Below are positions 55,733 to 64,000 of a stretch of 64,000 nucleotides of DNA, in pieces. Source of the stretch: Bog-159 sp963843255 (GTDB lineage Bacteria > Acidobacteriota > Terriglobia > Bryobacterales > Bryobacteraceae). The stretch is taken from the NCBI GenBank assembly GCA_963843255.1, contig CAWJJQ010000006.1, positions 186,001 to 250,000 on the forward strand, given 5' to 3'. Position 1 is the stretch's first letter. Each line of letters opens with the position of its first letter. The notes under the pieces were generated by a model, which was given only the letters and a program-made list of their open reading frames with translations, had not been told where the DNA came from and ran no database searches. The position numbers were made by a program, and so were the translations under genes.

Positions 55733-58078
55733 GCTCGCTCGCGCGCTTCTTCCGCGCCGTCTTCCTGCTGATCCTCTCCCCCCTGATGGCCTTCGCCGCG
55801 GCGACCTCTCTCGCCCTCGCCGATCTTGCGTGGCTCCTATTCGGGCGCAAAAAGGAACCCCGCAATCAGCCTTGCCGCACCCATGCCGCCAGCGTGGTCA
55901 TCCCCAACTGGAACGGCCGCGACCTGCTCGCACAATACCTGCCCTCCGTCATCGCCGCCGTGGAGGGCCATCCCGAAAACGAAATCATCGTGGTCGACAA
56001 CGGCTCCTCCGATGGCAGCGCCGCCTTCGTCCGCCAGACCTTCCCACAAGTCCGGCTCCTGGCCCTCGATCGCAACCTCGGCTTCGGCGGCGGCTCCAAT
56101 GCCGGATTCCGCGCCGCCCAAAACGATATCGTCGTGCTCCTCAATAGCGACATGCGGGTCGCCCCCGATTTCCTCGCCCCGCTTCTCGCCGGATTCACCG
56201 ATGAGCTGGTGTTCGCCGTCTCCTGCCAGATCTTCCTCCGCGATCCTGCCACGCGTCCGCGAAGAGACCGGCCTCACCGAAGGCTGGTGGCACGATGGCG
56301 GCCTCAAAGTCTCGCACCGCATCGATCCCGCCGTCACCGGGCCGTTCCCGTGCTTCTACGGCGGCGGCGGTTCCTGCGCCTTCGACCGGCGTAAGTTCCT
56401 GGAACTCGGCGGATTTGACGAAATACTCGCGCCCTTCTACCTCGAGGACACAGCGCTTGGCTTTCAGGCCTGGAAACGCGGCTGGAAGGTGCTCTACGAG
56501 CCGGCCAGCATCGTGTACCACGAGCATCGTGGCACCATCGGCAAGTGTTTCAGCGATTCGCAGATCCAGGCCGTACTGAAAAAGAATTACTTGCTGTTCT
56601 GCTGGAAAAATATCCACGAATGGCGCCGCCTCACCGCGCATTTCTTTTTCAGCTACGGCGGAGCACTGCTCTCGCTCCTCTCCGGCGACGCCCCGGGACG
56701 TGCCAGTCTGGATGGCTGGTGGCGCGCCTTCCGCCAGCTTCCCGGCGCCGTCGGCGCGCGATGGCGTGCCCGCACCTTGGCCGTCATCAACGATACCGAA
56801 GCCTTCCGCCGTCCCCAAGCCGGATATTTCCGCGACCGTTTCGCGGCCCCTCGCTCACTGGCGGAACCGGGCCAACTGCGCGTCCTTTTCGTTTCGCCCT
56901 ATCCCATCTGCCCGCCCGTTCACGGCGGCGGCGTATTCATGTATCAGACCCTCCGCGAGCTGTCGAAACTCTGCGAAGTCCATGTCGTCGCCATGCTTGA
57001 CGAGCCATCTCAATTGCCTGCCCAACAGGAGCTCCGCGACTTCTGCGCCTCCGCCGAATTCCTGGTCCGCCCGCCCCTCGCTCCGAACCTGGGAGCCATC
57101 CGTCCGCACGCCGTCTCCGAATTCGCCAACCGCGATCTCGACTGGCTGATTCACCGCCAGATCTACCAGCGCCAGGTCCATGTGCTGCAGCTCGAATACA
57201 CCCCGCTCGGCCAGTACGCCCGCCCCTACCGGCGTATCCCCGTCATCTTGTTCGAGCACGATATTTACTTCCAATCCATCGCCCGCGGCCTACGCTACAT
57301 GCCCGGCTCGTTCGCCCGCGTGAAAGCTCGCTACGAGTATCTGCGCGCCCTGCGCTACGAGCTGGATATGCTGCCGCATTGCGACCAGGTGCAGGTGTGC
57401 ACGCGCGAAAACGCCGAGTATCTGGCTGGATTTCTGCCGCGCATTCGCCCCCGTCTGCGCCAGGGCCTGCGCGCCGGCATCGATACCGCCCGCTATACTT
57501 TTTCGCCGGCCGGCCGCGAACCTTGCACCATGCTCTTCCTCGGCAGCTTCCGCCACGAACCGAACATGATCGCGCTCGATTGGTTTGTGAATGAAGTGCT
57601 GCCCCACATCATCGCCCGCCGCCCGGAAGCGCGCCTGGTGGTGGTGGGCTCCGACCCGCCGCCGCGCCACCCTTATGCTGGCCGCGCGCCCGCCATTGAA
57701 ATCCGCGGCTTCGTCCCCGATATCCGCGAGCCCCTCGCCCGCTATGCTGTCTTTGTCTGCCCGGTGCTCAGCGGCTCCGGCGTGCGCGTCAAGCTGCTCG
57801 AAGCCTTCGCCAGCGGCATTCCCGTAGTCTCCACAGTGATCGGCGCCGAAGGCCTCGCCCGCCAGGATGGCGAATTCTGCCTCCTCGCCGATAGCCCGGA
57901 ATTATTTGCGGAAAAAGTGTTGCGCGTCTTCGATTGCACGCCCGCCATTGCGGAGATCGCCGCGCGCGCCCGTGCCGAAGTGGAAACCAACTGGGATATG
58001 GCTGTGATCACCGCGCGCCTGGTCGAAAGCTACCGGCAGGCCTTGCGGGATAAAAACCCTACTTCGTCTTCGGGTTGA
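55729..58078 (+). pseudogene. GT2-GT4 glycosyltransferase fusion, frameshifted
   Basis: The first frame has an N-terminal membrane helix (FLLILSPLMAFAAATSLALA), then a GT2 domain: ASVVIPNWNGRDLLAQYLPS, IIVVDNGSSDGS, LLNSDMRVAPDFL. At about 56254-56258 one extra base shifts it (ACGCGT then CCGCGA, where ACGCGTCGCGAA would keep frame and read DPATRREETG). The second frame continues EETGLTEGWWHDGG, GGFDEILAPFYLEDTALGF, then a full GT4 domain (PICPPVHGGGVFMYQTLRE; CTMLFLGSFRHEPNMIALDW; VCPVLSGSGVRVKLLEAFA). Its ATG overlaps the methyltransferase stop. Most likely a sequencing error or recent mutation in a glycan-assembly enzyme. Confidence 0.85.
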
Positions 58079-58649
58079 GATCTTCCTTCAACCGCTTCAC
58101 GATTTTGTCCGCGGTCTGATCCAGCGCCTGCGGGCTGAAGCTCTTGGGTTTCTCGAAAATCGACCAGAGTACCTGCCGCGATTGCACATCTACTAAGAAG
58201 AGGGTTCCCCGGCCGCGCCCGTAAACCCCCATGGAGCCTTGCTGGTCCGCCTTGTTGACGGTATCTCCCAACATGGATGCCAGGCCGTGCTGCTGCTGCT
58301 CCGGCATGTCTCCCCTGTTCGGAGGGTTGTCCGGTTTCGGCTTGGCCGCCTGAGTTACCTTGGCGTCTGCCGGGGGTTCCGCCGAAGGCTCCGGCGGAGG
58401 CGGATACAAATCCTTCATTCGTGCTTCAAAACCCCGGCCCACCTGGTCCGTGATAATCGTGTCCGCCTTGGCCGGGTCCGTCACCACCCGCAGCACGTGC
58501 ATCTGGATCAGCCGATTGGCCACGAACTGGTCCAGCCCGTGGCTCAAAGGCATCAGAAATACCGTGCGGCTCGCGGTCAGTTCGGCGCCCGTGGCCATCT
58601 CCAGGCAGCACAATAAGGCTACGGCCCACTTCATATTCTTAACCATCAT
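58059..58649 (-). CDS. Exported hypothetical protein
   Basis: A 196-residue protein with a signal peptide (MKWAVALLCCLEMATGAELT). The body reads AKADTIITDQVGRGFEARM, then a Pro/Glu-rich linker, then GRGTLFLVDVQSRQVLWSIF and LDQTADKIVKRLKEDLN; the ending is typical of a group of hypothetical acidobacterial proteins that resemble outer-membrane lipoprotein-like sensors. Its tail overlaps the convergent glycosyltransferase by 20 bases. Function unknown. Confidence 0.75.
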   Translation of the reverse strand: MMVKNMKWAVALLCCLEMATGAELTASRTVFLMPLSHGLDQFVANRLIQMHVLRVVTDPAKADTIITDQVGRGFEARMKDLYPPPPEPSAEPPADAKVTQAAKPKPDNPPNRGDMPEQQQHGLASMLGDTVNKADQQGSMGVYGRGRGTLFLVDVQSRQVLWSIFEKPKSFSPQALDQTADKIVKRLKEDLNPKTK

Positions 58650-58689
58650 ATCAATGGACGTTTCGATCCCCCATAAAAGACGAAGGTCG

Positions 58690-59637
58690 CTACATATTCC
58701 GCACTGCCGCCGCGACTTGTTCCACCGCCCTCCGGCCCTGGCTCAAAACGCCTCCCAGCGAGAAAAACGGGTGGATCATCCCCGCGTAACGGATCGCACT
58801 CACCTCCACACCCGCACTGGCCATGCGCCGGGCGTAAGCCTCCCCTTCGTCCCGCAGCGTATCGCACTCCGCTGTGATCACCAGCGCCGGCGGCAGCCCC
58901 CGCAAGTCTGCCGCCAGCAGTGGCGATGCATAAGGATTCCGGGCATCTTCCGGTTTCGCCAGGTAATGCGCGCGGAACCACTCCATTTCCGCGCGGGTCA
59001 GATAGTATCCGTCCGCGAAATCCTGGTATGACGGCGTATCGAAGGAATCCAGATTCGTAACCGGATAGACCAGCACTTGCAGCGCCAGCACCGGCCCACC
59101 CTCGTCGCGCGCCTTCAAACACATCACCGTCGACAGGTTGCCGCCCGCGCTGTCGCCGCCCACTGCGATGCGCCGCGCGTCCACCCCCAACCGCGCCGCA
59201 TGGGCCGCCACGAAGCACGTGGCCGCGTAGCAGTCGTCCACCGCGGCGGGAAATTTGTGCTCCGGCGCCAGACGGTAGTCCACATTCACCACCACCGCGC
59301 CCGCCCGGTTCGCGATTGCCCGGCACACCACGTCGTGCGTATCCAGATCGCATACCACCCACCCGCCGCCATGAAAGTAAACCAGGCACGGAAAAGGACC
59401 ATCGCCGGCAGGCGTGTAAATGCGTGTTGGGACCGCGTACTCCGGATGCGGAATCACAAAATCTTCCACCCGCCCAACCCCTTCCGGCTCGCCCGCCGTC
59501 GTCTTCAGAGCCTCAATGGCCGCCTGCCGGGCCTCCGCCGGCGAAAGTGTCTCCATCGGAGGATCGCCCTTTATCTCGGCCTCCTCCAAAAGAGCTCGCA
59601 CCGCCGGATAAACCTTCTCCCTGGTCATTGCCTCCAT
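58690..59637 (-). CDS. HSL-family alpha/beta hydrolase (esterase/lipase)
   Basis: A 315-residue esterase of the hormone-sensitive-lipase family. The oxyanion-hole HGGGW is at residues 89-93, the nucleophile elbow GDSAGG at 161-166 (S163), the acid in AECDTLRDEG, and the His in GMIHPFF. Length and motifs are complete. No operon partner; the hypothetical at 58059 is read in the same direction 40 bases further on. Confidence 0.93.
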   Translation of the reverse strand: MEAMTREKVYPAVRALLEEAEIKGDPPMETLSPAEARQAAIEALKTTAGEPEGVGRVEDFVIPHPEYAVPTRIYTPAGDGPFPCLVYFHGGGWVVCDLDTHDVVCRAIANRAGAVVVNVDYRLAPEHKFPAAVDDCYAATCFVAAHAARLGVDARRIAVGGDSAGGNLSTVMCLKARDEGGPVLALQVLVYPVTNLDSFDTPSYQDFADGYYLTRAEMEWFRAHYLAKPEDARNPYASPLLAADLRGLPPALVITAECDTLRDEGEAYARRMASAGVEVSAIRYAGMIHPFFSLGGVLSQGRRAVEQVAAAVRNM

Positions 59638-59828
59638 CCTTTCGAGATCCGTAGGTTAACAAAACAAAACCACCAGTCACCAGCTACCAGCCACGGCGGG
59701 CCGCGCCTTGCCGCGCCCCGCCATTTGCGTTAGTCTTAAAATTACCCTCTTAATGCGCCACGAATTCCATCGATTTTGGCGGGTAATTCCATTTGATATA
59801 CCGGCGCTCGCACTAGGTGGCGGCATCC

Positions 59829-62261
59829 ATGGCGGAATCGGAAGCTAAGGAACAGGCACGGCTAGCCAGCGAGCTGGCGGACGCGCGCCAGGATCAGCGC
59901 CTGTATCGCGAGCTGTTCGAAAACAGCCAGGGCCTGATGTGCGTTCACGATCTGGATGGCGTCATCCTGGTCGTCAACCCCGCCGCTGCCCGCTCCCTGG
60001 GTTTTAAGCCCGAAGAAGGCGTCGGCGTTAATATGAAACGCTTCCTCGCCCCCGCGGTGCAGCCCCTGTTCGCCGCTTATCTCGACCGGATTCGCCGCAA
60101 AGGCAGCGATTCCGGCCTCATGCGCCTCATGGCCGTCGACGGTACCGAGCGCATCTGGCTCTATCGCAATATCCTCTTTGAGGCCCCTGGCGCTGCTCCG
60201 CGCGTCTTGGGCCATGCCCAGGACATCACCGAACGCGTCCGCTCCGAAGAGACGCTGAAAGAGAGTGAGCGCCGCTTTCGGACCCTGGCAGATACCGCCC
60301 CCGTCTTCATCTGGATGGCCGGAACCGATGGTCAGTGCGTCTTTGTCAACAAAGCCTGGCTCGATTTCACAGGCCGCACTTTAGATCAAGAGCTGGGCCG
60401 CGGCTGGGCCGAGAATTTCCACCCCGACGATTACCCGCGCGGCATGACCGATTTCTTAGCCGCTTTCGCTAAACGCGAGCCCTACCAATCCGAATACCGC
60501 ATGCGCCGTGCCGACGGCGAATACCGCTGGATCCTCGACACCGGAACTCCGCGATTCAGCCCCGGCGGAAGATTCGCCGGTTACATCGGCTCGTGCATCG
60601 ATATCACCCAGGCCCGTAACGATCGCGACGCCCTGCGCATCGCCCGCGACGAGCTCACCCTCCGCGTCGCGGAGCGCACCGCCGAGCTCGTGCGCGCCAA
60701 TGAAGCCTTGCGCGAATCCGAACAGCACTATCAGGTGCTCACCGATCTCGCCCCCGTCGGCATCTTCCGCACCGATGCCGCCGGACGCTGCATCTATGTG
60801 AACGAACGCACCTGCCAGATCACCGGCATGAGCCAGGAAGAGGCCCGCGAAGGCCGGTGGGATAAGATCCTCGACGACGAGAGCCGCGCCCGCCTCGCCC
60901 TGGAGTGGCGCAAAGTCCTCGAGGGTGGCGGCCCCGGTTCCCTCGAACACCCCATAGCCCGCCGCGATGGCTCCGCCATCTGGGCGCTCACGCACTTCGC
61001 TGCCGAGCGCGATGCATCCGGTGTTGTGACCGGTTGCATCGGCACCATCGCCGATGTCAGCGGGCGCAAACGCGCCGAAGAGGAAAACCGCAAGCTGGAA
61101 ACGCAGATGCAGCATGCCCAGCGCCTGCAGAGCCTGGGCATCCTGGCCGGCGGCCTGGCCCACGATTTCAATAATCTCCTGACCGTGATCCTGGGCAATG
61201 CCCGCATGGCCATGATGGCTCTGCCAAAGGGTTCGGCGGCCCTCGATAACCTGGCCGAAATCGAAGCCGCTACCAGCCGCGCCGCGGATCTGACCAACCA
61301 GATGCTGGCTTACTCCGGGAAGGGCCGTTTCACCGTGCAGGCGGTCAATCTCTCTCACTTGGCCGAAGAAGTCACCAATCTCCTGCAGACCCTCATCTCA
61401 AAAAGAACGGCCATCCTTTTCGACCTGGCGGCCTCCCTTCCTTCCATCGAGGCCGACCCGTCCCAGATCAGCCAGATCGCCATGAATCTCATCACCAATG
61501 CCTCGGAGGCGATCGGGACGGAGGGTGGCGTCATCCGGGTGTCCACCGGCGTCATCGAGGCCACCCGTGCATACCTCTCCGGCCCCTATTTCGACGATCA
61601 ACTGCCCCCCGGCCGCTACGTTTTCCTTGAGGTGTCCGACACCGGCTGCGGCATGAGTCCCGAAACGCAGTCCCGTATCTTCGATCCGTTCTTCACCACC
61701 AAGTTCACCGGAAGGGGACTCGGCCTGGCAGCCGTGATCGGTATTGTCCGCGCGCACCATGGCGCGCTCAAAGTATCGAGCGAACTCGGCAACGGATCCA
61801 ATTTCCGCGTTTTGTTTCCGGTTGCCGGCAAGCCTGCGCAGGGCCGTGTGAATATCCTTCCCCGCTCCTTGGCCAGACCAGACCGCGGCGCCATCCTGGT
61901 GGTGGACGACGAGGCCGCCATGCGCGACCTCGCCCGCGCCATTCTCGAGAAATCCGGCTTCACCGTTATGACCGCCGCCAATGGCGATGATGCCATCCGT
62001 ATCTTTCGCCTCCACACCGCCGAAATCCAAGCCATCCTGCTCGATCTAACCATGCCGGTGATGAACGGAGAAGAGGCGGCGGCCGAGCTTGGCCGGATCC
62101 GCCCCGACGTTCCCATCGTCCTTTCCAGCGGCTACAGCGAGCAGGAAGTCGCCGGACGTTTTCCCGGCAAAAACCTGGCGGGTTTCCTGAAAAAACCATA
62201 CGAGCCTGCCGATCTGGTCGAGACGCTCCAAAAAACCTTGGAAGAGCGCGCCGCGGGCTAG
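59829..62261 (+). CDS. Hybrid sensor histidine kinase (PAS-PAS-PAS-HK-REC)
   Basis: About 810 residues, no membrane helix, so cytoplasmic. Three PAS domains occupy about residues 20-420 (LFENSQGLMCVHDLDGVILV; RTLADTAPVFIWMAGTDGQC; YQVLTDLAPVGIFRTDAAGR). The H-box LAHDFNNLLTVIL puts the phosphorylated His at about H445; ATPase boxes are DTGCGMSPETQSRIFDPFFT and GRGLGLAAVIGIV. A receiver domain with D739 (LLDLTMP) is fused at the end. ATG at 59829 is preferred over GTG at 59817 because AGGTGG precedes it by 8 bases. No separate response regulator is nearby. Confidence 0.93.
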   Translation: MAESEAKEQARLASELADARQDQRLYRELFENSQGLMCVHDLDGVILVVNPAAARSLGFKPEEGVGVNMKRFLAPAVQPLFAAYLDRIRRKGSDSGLMRLMAVDGTERIWLYRNILFEAPGAAPRVLGHAQDITERVRSEETLKESERRFRTLADTAPVFIWMAGTDGQCVFVNKAWLDFTGRTLDQELGRGWAENFHPDDYPRGMTDFLAAFAKREPYQSEYRMRRADGEYRWILDTGTPRFSPGGRFAGYIGSCIDITQARNDRDALRIARDELTLRVAERTAELVRANEALRESEQHYQVLTDLAPVGIFRTDAAGRCIYVNERTCQITGMSQEEAREGRWDKILDDESRARLALEWRKVLEGGGPGSLEHPIARRDGSAIWALTHFAAERDASGVVTGCIGTIADVSGRKRAEEENRKLETQMQHAQRLQSLGILAGGLAHDFNNLLTVILGNARMAMMALPKGSAALDNLAEIEAATSRAADLTNQMLAYSGKGRFTVQAVNLSHLAEEVTNLLQTLISKRTAILFDLAASLPSIEADPSQISQIAMNLITNASEAIGTEGGVIRVSTGVIEATRAYLSGPYFDDQLPPGRYVFLEVSDTGCGMSPETQSRIFDPFFTTKFTGRGLGLAAVIGIVRAHHGALKVSSELGNGSNFRVLFPVAGKPAQGRVNILPRSLARPDRGAILVVDDEAAMRDLARAILEKSGFTVMTAANGDDAIRIFRLHTAEIQAILLDLTMPVMNGEEAAAELGRIRPDVPIVLSSGYSEQEVAGRFPGKNLAGFLKKPYEPADLVETLQKTLEERAAG

Positions 62262-62397
62262 CCGCTCCCCCCCCGATACCCCCTATCTTTATTAAAGCTT
62301 TTCAGGCATAATACTCTTTAATCAGATACGCGCGCACGCGACTCGACCGGCCGTATCCGGAAACGCGCACCGTCTGTGTGATCGTGGGAGTCCCACA

Positions 62398-63114
62398 ATG
62401 AAAACATCCTGGAAGTTTGCCACCTGCGCCTTGTCTGCGCTCCTGTCGGCGTCAGTCGCCTCTGCCCAGCAGGACTATATCGGTCATTACGACGTATACA
62501 CAGCTTACATGTACCTGCGGAGTCCGCTCATCAACCTCGGCGAGTCCGGTTTTCATACCCAAATCGGCACCAACCCCACCAAATGGTATTCGTTGGGCTT
62601 CGATTTCAGCGCCGGCACCGGCGACACCGTCCTCACGACCAACATGTTGAAATCGTCGCTCCAGCAGCAGATCGCCGCCCAGTTAGCGCCTTTGAAAGCT
62701 GCCGGATACCTGCCGGCCGGTTACCAGCCCGCCGTGCCCCTGCACTCCCGGTCGCAGACCTACGCCACCGGGCCCCAACTCAATTACCGCCACTTCAAGT
62801 CCGTGACGCTATTCATCCACCCCGATTTGGGCGCCATCCACGAGGATGCCCTGCCCCACGCACCAGCTACAGATCTCATCGCCCAAGGCCTGGTCGCCTC
62901 CTTTGCGCCCACGGGTATCAAGACCGACTGGACATATTTCTACGGCGTCGGCGGCGGCGCCGATTTCAACCTAACCAATCACTTCGGCCTGAAGGTGCAC
63001 GTAGACTACGTCCGCGACCACCTCTTCTCCGACATGTTGAACGCACGTAGTTCGGTGCGCTTCTCAGTCGGCCCATCTTTCCACATGGGCCGAAACATCG
63101 CCGCGCAAAAGTAA
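62398..63114 (+). CDS. Outer-membrane beta-barrel protein
   Basis: A 238-residue protein with a signal peptide (KFATCALSALLSASVASAQQ) and alternating amphipathic strands ending SVRFSVGPSFHMG, a typical 8-stranded OmpW/Opa-like barrel layout (GVGGGADFNLTNHFGLKVHV). About 135 bases of AT-richer sequence with CATAAT at 62307-62312 lie upstream. Function unknown. Confidence 0.78.
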   Translation: MKTSWKFATCALSALLSASVASAQQDYIGHYDVYTAYMYLRSPLINLGESGFHTQIGTNPTKWYSLGFDFSAGTGDTVLTTNMLKSSLQQQIAAQLAPLKAAGYLPAGYQPAVPLHSRSQTYATGPQLNYRHFKSVTLFIHPDLGAIHEDALPHAPATDLIAQGLVASFAPTGIKTDWTYFYGVGGGADFNLTNHFGLKVHVDYVRDHLFSDMLNARSSVRFSVGPSFHMGRNIAAQK

Positions 63115-63144
63115 CCATCGGCCGCTCGTCTCGCGGGAGACTAG

Positions 63145-64000
63145 TCAACCGGCGATGAAGTCCAACAGGTCGTCGTTGAAACGCTGGGCGTGGGTAATGA
63201 ATAATCCGTGCGCGGCCCCTGCATAGACTTTCAATTTGCTGTCCGGGATCAGCTTTGCGGTTCTGCGTCCCGTAAAATCGATCTGCGCCGAGACGTCCTG
63301 GTCGCCGTGTACGATCAGAGTGGGAACCGTAATTCTCGTCAGCTCCGAGCGGAAGTCTGTCTCGGTGACGGCGTGATTACAATCCATGATAGCTTTCAGC
63401 GAGGCTTGCATCATCAGGTTCACCCCCCATTCAACCTGGGCGTCGGAAGTATCCGGTGTGAAGAACGGGCGCGCGTTTTTCGCGATCCAACCGGGATAAT
63501 CCTTCAACCAGGCGGCCCGTAACTGATCCAGGGCACCTCGATCGATGCCATCGGGATTATCGGCGGTCTTCAGGATGAACGGCAGGGTAGGGCCGATCAT
63601 CACCACGCCGGCCACGCTTTCGGCGCCGTGCCGCGACAGGTAACGCACAATCTCGCCCGCACCCGTGGAGTGGCCGACCAGGACGGCATGACTGAGGCCC
63701 AGTTGATCGATCACGCGCGCCAGATCGTCAGCCAAAACGTCGTAAGTGTACCCGGTACCCGGATCGTCCGAACGGCCGTGGCCGCGCCGGTCGTAGGCGA
63801 TACAACGCAGGCCGCGGTCGGCCAGCGGCACCATGTTGTACTGCCATTGCCGGCAATTCGATCCCATACCATGCAGGAACACAACCGGCCGGCCGCTGCC
63901 CCAGTCCAGATGGAACAGGTTCGTCCCGTCGCCGGCTTCAATGAATGGCCTGCGCCGTTTCTCCGGGCCGGGGTTGTTCCGGTTCCTGTCTTTCGCGGCT
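63145..64000 (-). CDS. Alpha/beta hydrolase (partial, runs off the right edge)
   Basis: An alpha/beta hydrolase of the chloroperoxidase/epoxide-hydrolase-like group. The nucleophile elbow is GHSTGAGE, the acid is in VHGDQDVSAQID, and the His is in AGAAHGLF near the end. A start at 63882 would cut through the first strand; the frame continues upstream with GDGTNLFHLDWGSGRPVVF to the window edge, so the true start lies outside. It is convergent with the beta-barrel gene. Confidence 0.87.
   Translation of the reverse strand, partial: AAKDRNRNNPGPEKRRRPFIEAGDGTNLFHLDWGSGRPVVFLHGMGSNCRQWQYNMVPLADRGLRCIAYDRRGHGRSDDPGTGYTYDVLADDLARVIDQLGLSHAVLVGHSTGAGEIVRYLSRHGAESVAGVVMIGPTLPFILKTADNPDGIDRGALDQLRAAWLKDYPGWIAKNARPFFTPDTSDAQVEWGVNLMMQASLKAIMDCNHAVTETDFRSELTRITVPTLIVHGDQDVSAQIDFTGRRTAKLIPDSKLKVYAGAAHGLFITHAQRFNDDLLDFIAG

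Noticed and set aside
60456..61358. 300-codon minus-strand open frame
   Set aside because: Antisense to the histidine kinase PAS/HK region; Gly/Ala/Asp-rich without motifs.

Overview
The window is about 64 kb of GC-rich bacterial chromosome. Its family content points to an acidobacterium of the Bryobacterales/Solibacter type: two proteins ending in the TIGR03437 domain, an M56 peptidase fused to a TIGR03435 domain, a TIGR03436-type VWA protein, an ADOP-type orphan FtsX/MacB permease beside a PadR remnant, and a large carboxypeptidase-regulatory/TonB-type receptor. The lineage is inferred from these families only; there is no rRNA, and I saw no tRNA.

Layout. 1-8479 (minus): a Tad/Flp tight-adherence pilus operon, transcribed membrane glycosyltransferase-like protein, flp, cpaB, cpaC, cpaE, cpaF, tadB, tadC (cut by the window edge). 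8755-11981 (plus): a zinc-ribbon protein, a degenerate PadR start and a frameshifted ADOP permease. 12010-15404: an exported enolase-superfamily protein, a small Cys/His-rich secreted protein, three 95-bp palindromic tandem repeats and an outer-membrane-type protein. 15411-23229 (minus): a long tightly spaced operon of class V aminotransferase (frameshifted), M14 peptidase, SixA, DUF2252 protein, DUF4157 (eCIS-core) protein, EACC1-like protein and membrane-anchored caspase. 23264-25391: two tandem secreted M48 peptidases. 26768-30599: BlaI-type repressor, M56-TIGR03435 protein (frameshifted), VWA protein. 30660-31028: a decayed GyrI-like effector-binding gene. 31183-32988: NfrB-like glycosyltransferase. 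33099-39675 (minus): TIGR03437 protein, ECF sigma, anti-sigma, TonB-type receptor, TIGR03437 protein. 39716-41316: GNAT and a 2,4-dienoyl-CoA reductase-like SDR, divergent from recN (41387-43069). 43153-45934: lutABC lactate oxidation. 46107-48462: MarR-GNAT regulator and a second ECF sigma/anti-sigma pair. 48476-49020: a structured RNA, possibly a group II intron remnant. 49382-53149: a giant fibronectin type III repeat protein. 53215-58078: a translationally coupled surface-glycan set (Wzt-like ABC ATPase, coiled-coil methyltransferase, GT2-GT4 fusion). 58059-64000: a hypothetical exported protein, an HSL-type hydrolase, a hybrid histidine kinase, a beta-barrel protein and a second alpha/beta hydrolase (cut by the edge).

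The most interesting locus is the DUF4157 / EACC1-like / caspase block at 15411-18092. It looks like an NTPase-free conflict or programmed-death module in which an HExxH eCIS-core protein is paired with the constant component EACC1 and a caspase that ends in two membrane helices. Four otherwise intact genes and one decayed gene carry frame changes, so either gene decay or assembly error is common here. Several small repeats (95-bp palindromes, a 34-bp dispersed element, an 8-bp minisatellite) also stand out.
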